From NCBI GenBank assembly GCA_052170135.1, contig JBQNBC010000003.1:83500-147499 (forward strand): a stretch of 64,000 bases of DNA, written 5' to 3'. A program made the translations under genes and the position numbers. The DNA is from Wolinella sp052170135. GTDB taxonomy: Bacteria > Campylobacterota > Campylobacteria > Campylobacterales > Helicobacteraceae. The notes below the pieces were generated by a model. That model was not told the DNA's origin, did no database searches, and saw only the letters and a list, made by a program, of their open reading frames with translations. Each line of letters opens with the position of its first letter. Positions within the stretch are counted from its first letter, which is position 1. This document shows, piece after piece, positions 1 through 8,145 of the stretch.

Positions 1-80
1 TCTCTAGAGCGCCCGAGAATAGATAGCGATGTAAGCGATAGTGCAACAAAAAATGGTAAAAAGAGTAGCTGTATGTTCAT
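1..80 (-). CDS. Probable PflA, N-terminal fragment
   Basis: Partial gene running off the left edge. Its ATG (78-80 on the plus strand) overlaps the nuoN stop in an ATGA arrangement, so it is translationally coupled to nuoN. The 26 visible codons begin MNIQLLFLPFFVALSLTS, which is a Sec-type signal peptide (short N-terminus, hydrophobic core). In H. pylori and C. jejuni the gene after nuoN is pflA, a periplasmic protein that scaffolds the flagellar stator ring, and an exported product fits. The identity rests on gene order and the signal peptide only; no mature sequence is visible. Confidence 0.5.
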   Translation of the reverse strand, partial: MNIQLLFLPFFVALSLTSLSILGRSR

Positions 81-1543
81 CTTAATGCCTCGATTCCCCG
101 CGGTAGCAAAACCTTGCCACTCATAAACTCACTAGTACCATCTGCAATAGTGCTAACTATTATTTCAGGCACAAAGCCCATATAAATCACAAGCAGACTC
201 AAAATAAATAGTGGCACATAGACCCATGTATCAGGTACAAATGGTCGCGCGTTACGGTTTGGACGATTTGAGTAGAGCGAATGGATTATGCGAAAATAAA
301 ACACAGCCTCGACAAGCGAAACAACAAAAATTAAAAGAATCGGAAGGAAGCGCCCATGCTCTGCAAAGCCTTTTAAAAGCAATAGCTTGCTAAAAAAGCC
401 AGAGAATGGTGGGAATCCCATAAGAGACATCGCGCCAAGAGTAAAAAATAACGTCTCAATCGGTGCTACAAACGCCACTCCACGCACAGAATCTCGACTA
501 TCCCCATGAGAGTGGCGCGCGAGAAGAGAAAAGGCTAGATAGATTAGTGTAAGCGTTAGTGAGTGGTTTATCAGATGAAACAGGATTCCTTCATTTATAT
601 GCGCTAATGAGTAGCCAAAACTCATGACAATGAGCCCTATCTGAGCCGTACCAAGATAAGCAAGAGAATGACGTATAGAGCTTTGTGTTAGCGCACTACG
701 AGTGGCTAGAAGCATGCTAGTCGCACCAATAACAATAATCGCATCACAAAAAATCTCATATTCAAAAAAAGCCCGCAAAATAGAGAGAATCGCAATGAGA
801 TACGACTTTGTGCTAATGGCTACAAAAAATGATGTGTTATGCGGTGAACTCTCGCTAAGAAGTAGCGGCAGCCAACGATTAATGGGATAGATCTCGCTTT
901 TAAAAAGTAGTGCAAATATCGATAAAAGTGCGACTAAATAGATAAGTGGAGAATCTGAATCTTTTACTTTTTGATCCAAGCCATAAAGGTCAAAACTATC
1001 GAAAATAATGTAAAAAAACATGACAATAAGGCAAAGAATCACACTCGAAATAATATTTGAGATTAAGTATATTCTCCTTGTGCAAGAAGAAACATTATCG
1101 TAGGCTGAGAGTTTATAGAGTGAGATATTCGTAAAAATGTAAAAAAAGAGAAGATTTCCAAGGTTGCTACATAAAAGTATACCAAAACAGCCAGCAAGCG
1201 AGAGAAGAAAGAATATCGAGTGGTGCATATCCTCACGCTCGCTAGATTTTTCATTAAAGAGCGCAAACAGCGAAATGATAAACGCAACAAATGAAAAAAG
1301 CGTGATAAAAGTCAGCTCAAAAAGCCCAAGTGTCAGAACGATCTTAAAGCTTGAAAATATGCTAATTGTCTGTATAAGCACGCCGCTTGTATGCACACTT
1401 TCAAGAAAAGAGAGTGGCACAAGACATAAAAGCAGGCAAAACAGCAACACAACAAAACGCAACTCGATGAACTTCATCAACGAAAAAAGCGGCATCAGCA
1501 TCGCAAAAAACAGCGGTATCGAGAGTAAAAATATAGGAGTCAT
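77..1543 (-). CDS. nuoN: NADH-quinone oxidoreductase subunit N
   Basis: Membrane subunit of respiratory complex I, one of the three antiporter-like proton-pumping subunits. The 488-residue product is almost wholly hydrophobic, with about 14 membrane segments. Family landmarks are visible: a membrane lysine followed by a Pro and Trp motif (FKSEIYPINRWLP), the SIRHSLAYLGTAQIGL segment, and GFPPFSGFFSKLLLLKG near residue 390. The length is typical for NuoN. It is the last gene of the nuo operon in related genomes; the rest of the operon would lie upstream, but position 1543 is followed by the divergent aspS, so here nuoN looks separated from it or starts its own unit. Confidence 0.9.
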   Translation of the reverse strand: MTPIFLLSIPLFFAMLMPLFSLMKFIELRFVVLLFCLLLCLVPLSFLESVHTSGVLIQTISIFSSFKIVLTLGLFELTFITLFSFVAFIISLFALFNEKSSEREDMHHSIFFLLSLAGCFGILLCSNLGNLLFFYIFTNISLYKLSAYDNVSSCTRRIYLISNIISSVILCLIVMFFYIIFDSFDLYGLDQKVKDSDSPLIYLVALLSIFALLFKSEIYPINRWLPLLLSESSPHNTSFFVAISTKSYLIAILSILRAFFEYEIFCDAIIVIGATSMLLATRSALTQSSIRHSLAYLGTAQIGLIVMSFGYSLAHINEGILFHLINHSLTLTLIYLAFSLLARHSHGDSRDSVRGVAFVAPIETLFFTLGAMSLMGFPPFSGFFSKLLLLKGFAEHGRFLPILLIFVVSLVEAVFYFRIIHSLYSNRPNRNARPFVPDTWVYVPLFILSLLVIYMGFVPEIIVSTIADGTSEFMSGKVLLPRGIEALR

Positions 1544-1558
1544 ACGCGAATTTTAGCG

Positions 1559-1582
1559 AGATTCTAACTATTGTGAGAATCT
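1559..1582. repeat. Inverted AGATTCT/AGAATCT pair
   Basis: A 7-bp perfect inverted repeat (1559-1565 and 1576-1582) with a 10-base loop lies between the divergent nuoN and aspS genes. It consists of the hexamer that is over-represented throughout the window. It could fold in RNA, but it is not followed by a T-run in either direction. Confidence 0.6.
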
Positions 1583-1647
1583 GCCCCAGCAAAAGCGAAT
1601 TTTAACTTAGATTCTTAATGCTTAATCGCCATACAGCTCAACTGTGC

Positions 1648-1653
1648 TAAAAT
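1648..1653 (+). promoter_or_regulatory. Putative -10 box of aspS
   Basis: TAAAAT in the context TGTGCTAAAATCTCGC, 37 bases before the aspS start. The same GCTAAAAT or ATAAAAT form precedes several other genes here, matching the housekeeping sigma type of Helicobacter, in which the -35 box is weak. Confidence 0.5.
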
Positions 1654-1690
1654 CTCGCATTTTTCACGCTTAAAACTTAAGGAGTAGAGT

Positions 1691-3439
1691 TTGAGAACGC
1701 ATCTATGCGCACAACTAAATGAGAATAATATCGGCGAGGAGGTAACGCTCTGTGGCTGGTGCAACACCTATCGCGACCACGGTGGTGTCATATTTATTGA
1801 CTTACGAGATAAAAGCGGAATTATACAACTCGTTTCAGACCCAGACGATAGCAAAAATGCCCACCAAAACGCAGGAATCGTAAGAGACGAATTCGTATTG
1901 ATTGCGAAAGGAAAGGTGCGTGCAAGAGGCGCAGGATTAGAGAATCCAAAACTAGCAACAGGCAAAATTGAAGTAATTTTGAGCGAGCTAAGAATCGAGA
2001 ATAAAAGCCAAACCCCACCGATAATCATTGGAGATGAGAGCGTAGGAGAGGATCTACGGCTAAAGTATCGATTCCTAGACCTCAGGAATCCACGCGCATA
2101 TGAAACTTTCCGTCTTCGCTCAAAAGCAGCTATCGCCGCGCGAAACTCGCTTGATAGCATGGGCTTTTTGGAAGTTGAGACGCCAATCCTCACCAAAGCA
2201 ACGCCAGAAGGCGCTCGAGACTATCTAGTCCCAAGTCGCGTGCATGCAGGAGAATTTTATGCACTCCCGCAATCACCTCAGCTTTTCAAGCAACTGCTAA
2301 TGGTCTCTGGCTTTGATCGATATTTTCAAATTGCAAAGTGTTTTAGAGACGAGGATTTACGCGCGGACAGACAGCCTGAATTCACCCAAATAGACGTAGA
2401 AATGAGCTTTTGTGAACAAAGTGATGTCATGGCAGTCGCAGAAAAGCTACTAGGCGATATTTTTAGGGCGTGTGGACGTGAAATACCTGCGCACTTCCCA
2501 CACATGCAGTATAGCGAGGCAATGGAGAGCTATGGCTCAGACAAACCTGATTTGCGATTCTCTATGCCACTTGTCGAAGTTATCGACCTATTCACCGACT
2601 CAAGCAATGAGATTTTTGCCAAAATCGCACAAGAATCCAAAAGGAATCGCTTCAAGGCTCTAAAAGTCGACGGTGGTGACAACTTTTTCACGCGCAAAAC
2701 ACTTGGACAACTAGAAGAATTTGTTCGAAAATTTGGTGCAGCTGGACTTGCATATATACAAGTCAAAGAGGATGGGCTAAAAGGGCCATTAGTTAAGTTT
2801 ATGAGCGAAGAATCGCTACAAAAACTCATCACACGCCTAGAGCCAAAATCTGGCGATATTATTTTCTTTGGTGCTGGTGAAAAGAAAATTGTATGGGACT
2901 ACATGGGACGACTACGGCTTGAAGTAGCACGCCAGATGGGATTAATCGATGAGAATCTGCTCTGCTTTTTATGGGTTGTTGATTTTCCAATGTTTGAACG
3001 CGAGGAAGGCAATGTAAAGGCACTCCACCATCCATTCACAATGCCAAAGAATCTAGACTGTGATGATGTCGAGGATATTAGTTCCGTAGCTTATGACGTG
3101 GTGCTAAATGGTGTAGAACTAGGTGGAGGTAGCATAAGAATTCACCGCGAAGAGATACAAAAACGTGTCTTTAACCTACTAGGAATCTCACAAGAAGAGG
3201 CTGCGGAGAAGTTTGACTTTCTCCTAGAAGCACTAAAATTTGGTGCGCCTCCGCATGGTGGATTTGCCATAGGATTTGACCGCCTCATTATGCTACTCAC
3301 CAAATCACCAAGCATTCGCGATGTAATTGCCTTTCCAAAGACACAAAAGGCAACATGCCCACTCACAAGCGCACCAAGTAGCGTAAATAGCGAACAGCTA
3401 AGAGAGCTGCACATCAGAATCAGAGAAAAATCAAACTAA
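1691..3439 (+). CDS. aspS: Aspartyl-tRNA synthetase
   Basis: Class II aminoacyl-tRNA synthetase that charges tRNA-Asp, and in epsilonproteobacteria often also tRNA-Asn, which GatCAB then corrects. The 582-residue product has the N-terminal OB-fold anticodon domain (LCGWCNTYRDHGGVIFIDLR, residues 20-39), motif 2 (FRDEDLRADRQPEFTQID, about 218-235) and motif 3 (GFAIGFDRLIMLL, about 525-537), with the GAD insertion between them. The start is TTG at 1691, supported by AAGGAG eight bases upstream and by the position of the OB fold. First gene of an aspS-adk-ppa run known from H. pylori. Whether it is the non-discriminating form cannot be told by eye. Confidence 0.96.
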   Translation: MRTHLCAQLNENNIGEEVTLCGWCNTYRDHGGVIFIDLRDKSGIIQLVSDPDDSKNAHQNAGIVRDEFVLIAKGKVRARGAGLENPKLATGKIEVILSELRIENKSQTPPIIIGDESVGEDLRLKYRFLDLRNPRAYETFRLRSKAAIAARNSLDSMGFLEVETPILTKATPEGARDYLVPSRVHAGEFYALPQSPQLFKQLLMVSGFDRYFQIAKCFRDEDLRADRQPEFTQIDVEMSFCEQSDVMAVAEKLLGDIFRACGREIPAHFPHMQYSEAMESYGSDKPDLRFSMPLVEVIDLFTDSSNEIFAKIAQESKRNRFKALKVDGGDNFFTRKTLGQLEEFVRKFGAAGLAYIQVKEDGLKGPLVKFMSEESLQKLITRLEPKSGDIIFFGAGEKKIVWDYMGRLRLEVARQMGLIDENLLCFLWVVDFPMFEREEGNVKALHHPFTMPKNLDCDDVEDISSVAYDVVLNGVELGGGSIRIHREEIQKRVFNLLGISQEEAAEKFDFLLEALKFGAPPHGGFAIGFDRLIMLLTKSPSIRDVIAFPKTQKATCPLTSAPSSVNSEQLRELHIRIREKSN

Positions 3440-3449
3440 AGGAGAAAAT

Positions 3450-4019
3450 ATGAAAAAGCTTTTTCTAATTATCGGCGCACCCGGTAGCGGAAAAACGACA
3501 GATGCGGACTTGATAGCAAAAAATGACTCGCGTTTTGCGCACTTCTCAACGGGTGACCTGCTACGCGCAGAGGTAGCTAGCGGGAGCGAACTAGGAAAAA
3601 CGATAGATGGTTTTATCTCCAAGGGGAATCTGGTTCCACTTGAAGTCGTAGTAAACGCCATTGTGGCGGCAATTCACAGCTCTGATAAAAGCTATATCCT
3701 AATAGACGGCTATCCGCGTAGCCTTGAGCAGATGCGAGAGCTAGATCGTGTATTGCAAGCCCAGAGCGAGATTCTACTTGGTGGTGTCATAGAGGTCAAT
3801 GTGAGTGAGCAGGTAGCAAGAGATCGTGTCCTCGGTCGGGCGAGAGGAGCTGACGATAATAACGAAGTATTCAATAACCGCATGAAAGTCTATACAGAGC
3901 CAATTGATGGAATTCGTGCGTTTTACAAAGGGAAGAATCTGCTCCACGTTATAAACGGAGAGCGAGAAATCGAAGAGATTGTAAATGATATGAAAGGGCT
4001 AATAGGAGGGCTTTTATAA
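3450..4019 (+). CDS. adk: Adenylate kinase
   Basis: Interconverts ATP and AMP with two ADP in the cytoplasm. The P-loop GAPGSGKT is at residues 9-16, the AMP-binding STGDLLRAEV near 32-41, and DGYPRS near 84-89. At 189 residues it is the short-lid form without the zinc-binding LID found in some long-type enzymes. An AGGAG site precedes the ATG, and the gene begins ten bases after aspS. Its stop overlaps the next start by one base, so it is probably co-transcribed with both neighbours. Confidence 0.95.
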   Translation: MKKLFLIIGAPGSGKTTDADLIAKNDSRFAHFSTGDLLRAEVASGSELGKTIDGFISKGNLVPLEVVVNAIVAAIHSSDKSYILIDGYPRSLEQMRELDRVLQAQSEILLGGVIEVNVSEQVARDRVLGRARGADDNNEVFNNRMKVYTEPIDGIRAFYKGKNLLHVINGEREIEEIVNDMKGLIGGLL

Positions 4020-4390
4020 TGAAAAATTTTCTTTTTTTGACTCTATTTTCAGGTGTGATTCTTGCCTCTGGCTTCAGTAGCAATGGAGCAACAAAAGGCA
4101 CGAGTGGCTTTATTGGTACTGGCGCAGCAAAGCTCTTGAGCGTAGAAGAGGTAAAAAATCTAAACGACGATACCCCAGTGATTTTGGAGGGGAGAATCCT
4201 CCGCCAAATAAAGCATGAGCACTATGAGTTCACAGATGGAAGCAGAAGCACAATCGAAGTCGAAATAGATGACGATATTTGGGGTGGTATAAAGGCTGAT
4301 GAAAATACTCTTTTACGACTCTATGGCAAGGTCGACAAAGAGCTTGTCTCCACGACAATCGATGTAAAAACACTTGAGCTAGTAAAGTAG
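4019..4390 (+). CDS. YgiW/YdeI-family periplasmic OB-fold protein
   Basis: Small exported protein of 123 residues. It has a signal peptide (MKNFLFLTLFSGVILASG) and then one OB-fold domain of the bacterial BOF/YgiW type: LLSVEEVKNLNDDTPVILEG, then strands ending in YEFTDGSRSTIEVEIDDDIW and LLRLYGKVDKE. Family members are periplasmic and linked to stress or cation tolerance; the ligand is unknown. The start overlaps the adk stop. In H. pylori a different gene sits between adk and ppa, so this slot is variable among relatives. Confidence 0.8.
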   Translation: MKNFLFLTLFSGVILASGFSSNGATKGTSGFIGTGAAKLLSVEEVKNLNDDTPVILEGRILRQIKHEHYEFTDGSRSTIEVEIDDDIWGGIKADENTLLRLYGKVDKELVSTTIDVKTLELVK

Positions 4391-4456
4391 CGAAGAATCG
4401 CTGGGGATCTGATGAATTCTCCGCGATTTTCATAATTTAAATAAAAAGGATAATGC

Positions 4457-4941
4457 ATGAATAAAATGCTGGCAAGCGTGCTGATAGGGGGGGGATGGTA
4501 ATACTAAGTGGCTGCTCTAGCGCAGCTATGAAAAGTATTAAGCTGGCAGACCAAGAGGGCGACAGGCGATATCGTGGTGCTTATGCAAAGTGCAACAACG
4601 ATGAGAAAAGTTTATTACTTGAAACGAAGATTAATCTTTTATTAAAGCAAGATGGGCTTTTCAATAAAGAACTTTCTATAAATTGCAGAGTCCATCATTT
4701 TAATAAAGGAAATCGCTTTGCGCGTTATATGCTTGGCGGACTAGGAGGAGCTGGCAAAGCGAATACACTTACAACAATATCGATTCTTGAAAACGATGTT
4801 CGTGAGATAGTCAGTTTTGATATAGAGGGCGAGTTATCTATAGGCGTATTTGGCGGTGATTCTGATAGCATGCTAGATGAAACTGCTGAGCAAATTATAA
4901 ATTATTTAAAAGAAAATCACTTAGAAAAGGAAAAGAGATGA
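4457..4941 (+). CDS. Phase-variable lipoprotein (DUF4410-like), currently out of frame
   Basis: The natural start is the ATG at 4457, six bases after AAGGA. It encodes a lipoprotein signal (MNKMLASVLIGGG) that runs into a run of eight G (4487-4494). With G8 the frame stops at TAA 4499-4501 after 14 codons. With nine G it would continue through MVILSGCSS, giving a perfect lipobox LSGC with Cys at residue 20, and on to 4941. The downstream frame is intact from 4495 (148 residues) and ends in a glycine-rich segment (ARYMLGGLGGAGKANTL) resembling DUF4410-type lipoproteins. An ATG at 4495 overlaps the early stop, so a signal-less protein could be made by re-initiation. The last codons overlap ppa. 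Confidence 0.75.
4487..4494 (+). repeat. G8 slippage tract
   Basis: Eight consecutive G inside the lipoprotein signal-peptide region. Poly-G tracts of this length are the standard phase-variation switches in Campylobacter and Helicobacter. Adding one G, or losing two, joins the SD-linked start to the lipobox. Confidence 0.85.
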
Positions 4942-5459
4942 ATATCGAAAAAATCTGCCATGGCGAGAATCCAGATAAGCTAAATGCTGTAATCGAAATC
5001 CCATACGGCTCAAATATCAAGTATGAAATAGACAAAGATAGTGGCGCGGTCGTGGTTGATCGTGTGATTTATAGCGCGATGTTTTACCCAGCAAACTACG
5101 GCTTCGTACCACACACGCTCGCTGATGATGGTGATCCAGCCGATATTTTAGTGCTAAACGAATACCCTCTACAAGCAGGTAGCGTCATAAAGTGTCGGCT
5201 AATTGGTGTGCTAGTTATGGAAGATGAAGCAGGCATGGATGAGAAGCTACTCGCTGTCCCAGTTAGTAAAATTGACCCAAGATTTGATAGCATAGAGAGC
5301 TATCAGGACCTACCAAAAATCACTCTTGATAAAATCAAAAACTTCTTTGAAACCTATAAAATGCTTGAGCCAAATAAATGGGTACGAGTTAAGGAATTCA
5401 AAGGCAAAGAAGAGGCAACTGCGCTCCTAGACAAGGCGATGAAAGCATACAAAGGCTAA
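4938..5459 (+). CDS. ppa: Inorganic pyrophosphatase
   Basis: Hydrolyses pyrophosphate to phosphate in the cytoplasm, driving biosynthetic reactions. It is a family I enzyme of 173 residues. The metal-binding signature DDGDPAD is at residues 63-69, preceded by FYPANYGFVPHT, and the second metal-binding stretch DEKLLAVPVSKIDPRF is near 101-116. The ATG overlaps the stop of the lipoprotein frame by four bases (ATGA), so ppa translation may be coupled to that frame. An AAGGAAAAGAG ribosome site lies just upstream and would allow independent initiation. Confidence 0.95.
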   Translation: MNIEKICHGENPDKLNAVIEIPYGSNIKYEIDKDSGAVVVDRVIYSAMFYPANYGFVPHTLADDGDPADILVLNEYPLQAGSVIKCRLIGVLVMEDEAGMDEKLLAVPVSKIDPRFDSIESYQDLPKITLDKIKNFFETYKMLEPNKWVRVKEFKGKEEATALLDKAMKAYKG

Positions 5460-5466
5460 ACCAGCA

Positions 5467-5496
5467 AAAGCCATGGGCTTTATCATCCGTGGCTTT
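5467..5496 (+). terminator. Possible terminator after ppa
   Basis: A 10-bp stem (5467-5476 with 5487-5496, one G-U pair) with a 10-base loop lies eight bases after the ppa stop. There is no strong T-run after it, so intrinsic termination would be weak. Confidence 0.45.
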
Positions 5497-5520
5497 ATAG
5501 GCTTGGCTTTGCACATTTAT

Positions 5521-5566
5521 CTAGATTCTTCTCTTTTATACTAAGAATCGTAACTTCCGAATCTAG
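5521..5566. repeat. Inverted CTAGATTC/GAATCTAG pair
   Basis: An 8-bp perfect inverted repeat (5521-5528 and 5559-5566) in the ppa-rnhB gap, with a third AGAATC copy in the loop. It belongs to the window-wide AGAATC family. Confidence 0.6.
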
Positions 5567-5601
5567 TACAATCGCAAACACTGCGTTTTCACACATCTTG
5601 A

Positions 5602-5607
5602 TAAAAT
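5602..5607 (+). promoter_or_regulatory. Putative -10 box of rnhB
   Basis: TAAAAT within TTGATAAAATGC ends only six bases before the rnhB ATG at 5614. Transcription from it would begin at or next to the start codon, giving a leaderless mRNA. No ribosome site is seen upstream. Confidence 0.4.
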
Positions 5608-5613
5608 GCATGC

Positions 5614-6231
5614 ATGAAAACTAATCAAACTCAATCACTTTTTAAGAATCTAAAAATACCCACCGCTGGCATAATCTGTGGCATCGATGAGGCAGGGCGT
5701 GGCACGCTAGCTGGTAGTCTCTTTGTTGCTGGCGTAATACTAGAGCGCGAAATCTCTGGACTCAAGGACTCAAAAAAGCTATCGCGTACAACACGCTATA
5801 AAATATATGATGAAATAGCCAAAAATTCAACTTTCCATATCGTAGCCTCAAGTGCGGAAAAGATTGATTCGCTTGGGCTTAGTCGCTGCATCGCCGATTC
5901 TCTTCGTGAAATTTGCGACACGCTGTACGCTACAAAATATATATTTGATGGCAACAGCACCTTTGGAGTGTCAAATATCACGACATTAATTCGAGGCGAT
6001 GCCCTACTCGCGTCAATTTCTGCGGCTAGCATCATTGCCAAAGTCGCCAAGGATAGAGAGATGGAGGAACTTAACAAGCTCTATCCGATGTATGGATTTG
6101 CAAGCCATTGCGGATATGGGACACGCGCACATATTGCAAATATTGTCGAGTTTGGACTTAGTCCAGTTCATCGAAAAAGCTTTAAGATTAAAAGTTGCAA
6201 ACTGGATTCCACCATTTTAAATATCGGCTAA
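5614..6231 (+). CDS. rnhB: Ribonuclease HII
   Basis: Cuts the RNA strand of RNA-DNA hybrids and removes misincorporated ribonucleotides. The catalytic DEAGRG is at residues 25-30 (D25, E26). A third acidic residue is in YIFDGNS near 108, and the helix ASIIAKVAKDREMEEL carries the fourth. The segment after DEAGRG reads TLAGSLFVAG instead of the usual PLAGPVVAA. At 205 residues the length is normal. The ATG at 5614 is chosen because the overlapping ATGs at 5606 and 5610 reach stops within four codons. No Shine-Dalgarno is visible. Confidence 0.93.
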   Translation: MKTNQTQSLFKNLKIPTAGIICGIDEAGRGTLAGSLFVAGVILEREISGLKDSKKLSRTTRYKIYDEIAKNSTFHIVASSAEKIDSLGLSRCIADSLREICDTLYATKYIFDGNSTFGVSNITTLIRGDALLASISAASIIAKVAKDREMEELNKLYPMYGFASHCGYGTRAHIANIVEFGLSPVHRKSFKIKSCKLDSTILNIG

Positions 6232-6428
6232 TACTTCTTGCTAACCTTGCGACAAGCTCCCACCGCTCTTTCCATAAAGATAGATTGACTTTTAGATTCT
6301 TCTCGTAGTCTTGTTGGCTTAAACTGTATAGTTATGTCTAAAATGAGAATCTAGCAAAAATGCATGAAAGTGCCTATCTATCGTAGCTAGAGGGAATTTT
6401 TTAAAATGAGAATCCTACATTTTCATTC

Positions 6429-6458
6429 TTTAGACAAAGCCAGACAAATGTTTAGACA
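6429..6458 (+). promoter_or_regulatory. Possible repressor operator repeats
   Basis: TTTAGACA occurs at 6429-6436 and again at 6451-6458, 22 bases (two helical turns) apart, with CAGACAAATG between them and the small palindrome AAATGTTTAGACATTT at the second copy. It lies just downstream of a decayed repressor gene. The spacing suggests an operator, but the octamer also occurs by chance elsewhere, for example near 12302. Confidence 0.2.
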
Positions 6459-6503
6459 TTTTTTAGAATGCCATAAAATAAGGCTTTATAGCGTTTAAAA
6501 CAT

Positions 6504-7192
6504 CTATATTAGCCCTCCAAAATACCCCACCACTCGCCCGATAATCTCAAAGTCTATATCTTCAGTGTTTGAGACTGGCTCATACTTCTCATTGTCGCTT
6601 AGAAGTCGCACACGTGGAAATTTTGCAATACGTTTTACAATCATCTCCTCTCCGATTCTTGCTACACATATTTGTCCCTCTAGAGGATTCTTTTTTGCAC
6701 TAGGAGTAGCGCATTTTGCGGGATTATGGAAAACATAGAGTCTCCAAAAGAGCGAATGATAAAGATATCTTGATAGTTACTGACTATCCCAAAGCTCTCA
6801 CGTAGTATCTCTTTTGTGAAGCCTCGATACTCGACATCTGCAGGCAATTCATTGAGCGCACCACTTCCAGCACTAGCACTAATGTGATGAAGTATTGGAA
6901 ACTGAATAGTGTCGTTTTGTGGTTTAAGGCTTGAGGGGATAAGTGGCGGATTGGTCGATATTTTTTTTGAGATTGGTCGACATATTGATCGATATATTTT
7001 CCGTATAAAAATTATTTGGATTTAAATTAAAAGCTGAAGCAATTTTTGTTAGATTTTCCATTGTGATGTTTTTGGTTTTCCCATCTCATAGCCCTTGATA
7101 TCATCAATGGATACGCTGGAAAATTTAGCCAAATCGCCTTGTGTCCATCCTTTTTGTACCCTTAGTTCTTTCAGTCTTTGCGATAACATCAT
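6504..7192 (-). pseudogene. Decayed HTH/S24-family (CI/LexA-like) repressor
   Basis: Three successive frames together spell a phage-type repressor. The N-terminus is an XRE helix-turn-helix (LSQRLKELRVQKGWTQGDLA, from the ATG at 7190-7192). The middle has ISASAGSGALNELPADVEYRGF and the S24 serine in SFGDSMFSIIP. The C-terminus has the lysine region GEEMIVKR and ends DFEIIGRVVGYFGGLI. Frame breaks fall in or near A-runs at about 7083, at the eight-base run 6961-6968 and at the six-base run 6691-6696, each consistent with a single-base change. The Ser-Lys pair of S24 self-cleavage is present, so decay is recent, or the breaks are homopolymer sequencing errors. A ribosome site (AAAGG) precedes the start. 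Probably a prophage or island remnant. Confidence 0.75.
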
Positions 7193-7360
7193 ATTGCTAC
7201 ACCTTTTACACTTTTATCTTGACAAGAATACATCATGTGCTACTTGCCTTTTCCTATGCGTTGTTGTGTCCTAAGTGGTTTTAATTGTTATTGGCTCTAG
7301 CTTCTGCACACGCAATACAATCCAAAATATTTTATCAACCGCAATCAAACAAAACTATTG

Positions 7361-8119
7361 CTAAATCGTACCGGCTGGCTGCTGCGCACTAGCCGTTGTT
7401 GGTGAGATTTGCTCAGGAGTATTTTGGAAAGGCGAGGGAGATAGTCCTGGTGTCTGCTGCTTCCCTATTTGAGGTACATTTTGCAATTGGTTTGTCGCAC
7501 CAGGCGCACTTGGTACCCCATCTTTGTCTTTATTAAACGGAGGACCTTTTTGCAAAATAGATGTTAGCTCTGCTGCACGCGCAGGCGTCATCTTTGAGAG
7601 AATCTTCCCCATATCCTTTGATTCAAGACTAAAAAGTATAGTCGCCGCCTCGCTATCTGGTAGATTCTCGATGATTGGTGCAGCCTTAGAGTCTTTCATT
7701 TTCGCATACGTTTCGGCAATCTTGTCATCTTTTGCCACTTTTATCTCTTTTAAAAGCTCTTCATTTCGTTTTAAAATTCTCTTGATTCTCTGCTCTTTTT
7801 CCTCGATTAATGCAAGCGTAGCATTCACTTCACCTTCGCGCTTTTTCAACGCAGCCTCTTTTTGATCTAGCATCGCCTGTGTCGCACTTTGAAGAGCTTG
7901 AAGGGCTTGTTGTTGCTCATCTATCTGCTCTATCCCACGTAGTATCTCGCTCTTTCGCTGCTCAAAAATCACATTGCAATCAATCAGCTCGCGCCTGCTA
8001 TTTTGGGTAGCCTCAGCCGCATTTAACGAAATAAAAAAACCAATCACCATAAACGCAAAATAGACCGCGCCAAAGCCACTCATGCCATCATTTTTTTTGC
8101 CAAACATTTTAGACTTCAA
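7361..8119 (-). CDS. MotE-like flagellar/periplasmic coiled-coil protein
   Basis: The 252-residue product has a membrane anchor or signal near residues 15-35 (AVYFAFMVIGFFISLNAAEA), a long coiled coil (about 55-140), and an MgtE-N-like domain (MKDSKAAPIIENLPDSEAATILFSLESKDMGKILSKM, about 146-182). It ends in a Pro/Gln-rich tail. This arrangement matches the MotE-type proteins of H. pylori (HP0257 region) and C. jejuni, needed for motility and proposed to assist the stator. It follows fliJ-like and purA, the same order as in H. pylori as I recall it. The start is TTG at 8119, supported by AAGGAG seven bases upstream. Confidence 0.65.
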   Translation of the reverse strand: MKSKMFGKKNDGMSGFGAVYFAFMVIGFFISLNAAEATQNSRRELIDCNVIFEQRKSEILRGIEQIDEQQQALQALQSATQAMLDQKEAALKKREGEVNATLALIEEKEQRIKRILKRNEELLKEIKVAKDDKIAETYAKMKDSKAAPIIENLPDSEAATILFSLESKDMGKILSKMTPARAAELTSILQKGPPFNKDKDGVPSAPGATNQLQNVPQIGKQQTPGLSPSPFQNTPEQISPTTASAQQPAGTI

Positions 8120-8145
8120 AAACTCACTCCTTGACCTTTGCTTGC

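Noticed and set aside
1164..1556. 130-codon plus-strand frame opposite nuoN
   Set aside because: Antisense shadow of a hydrophobic gene; Ser/Lys-rich composition is the usual complement of membrane-protein codons.
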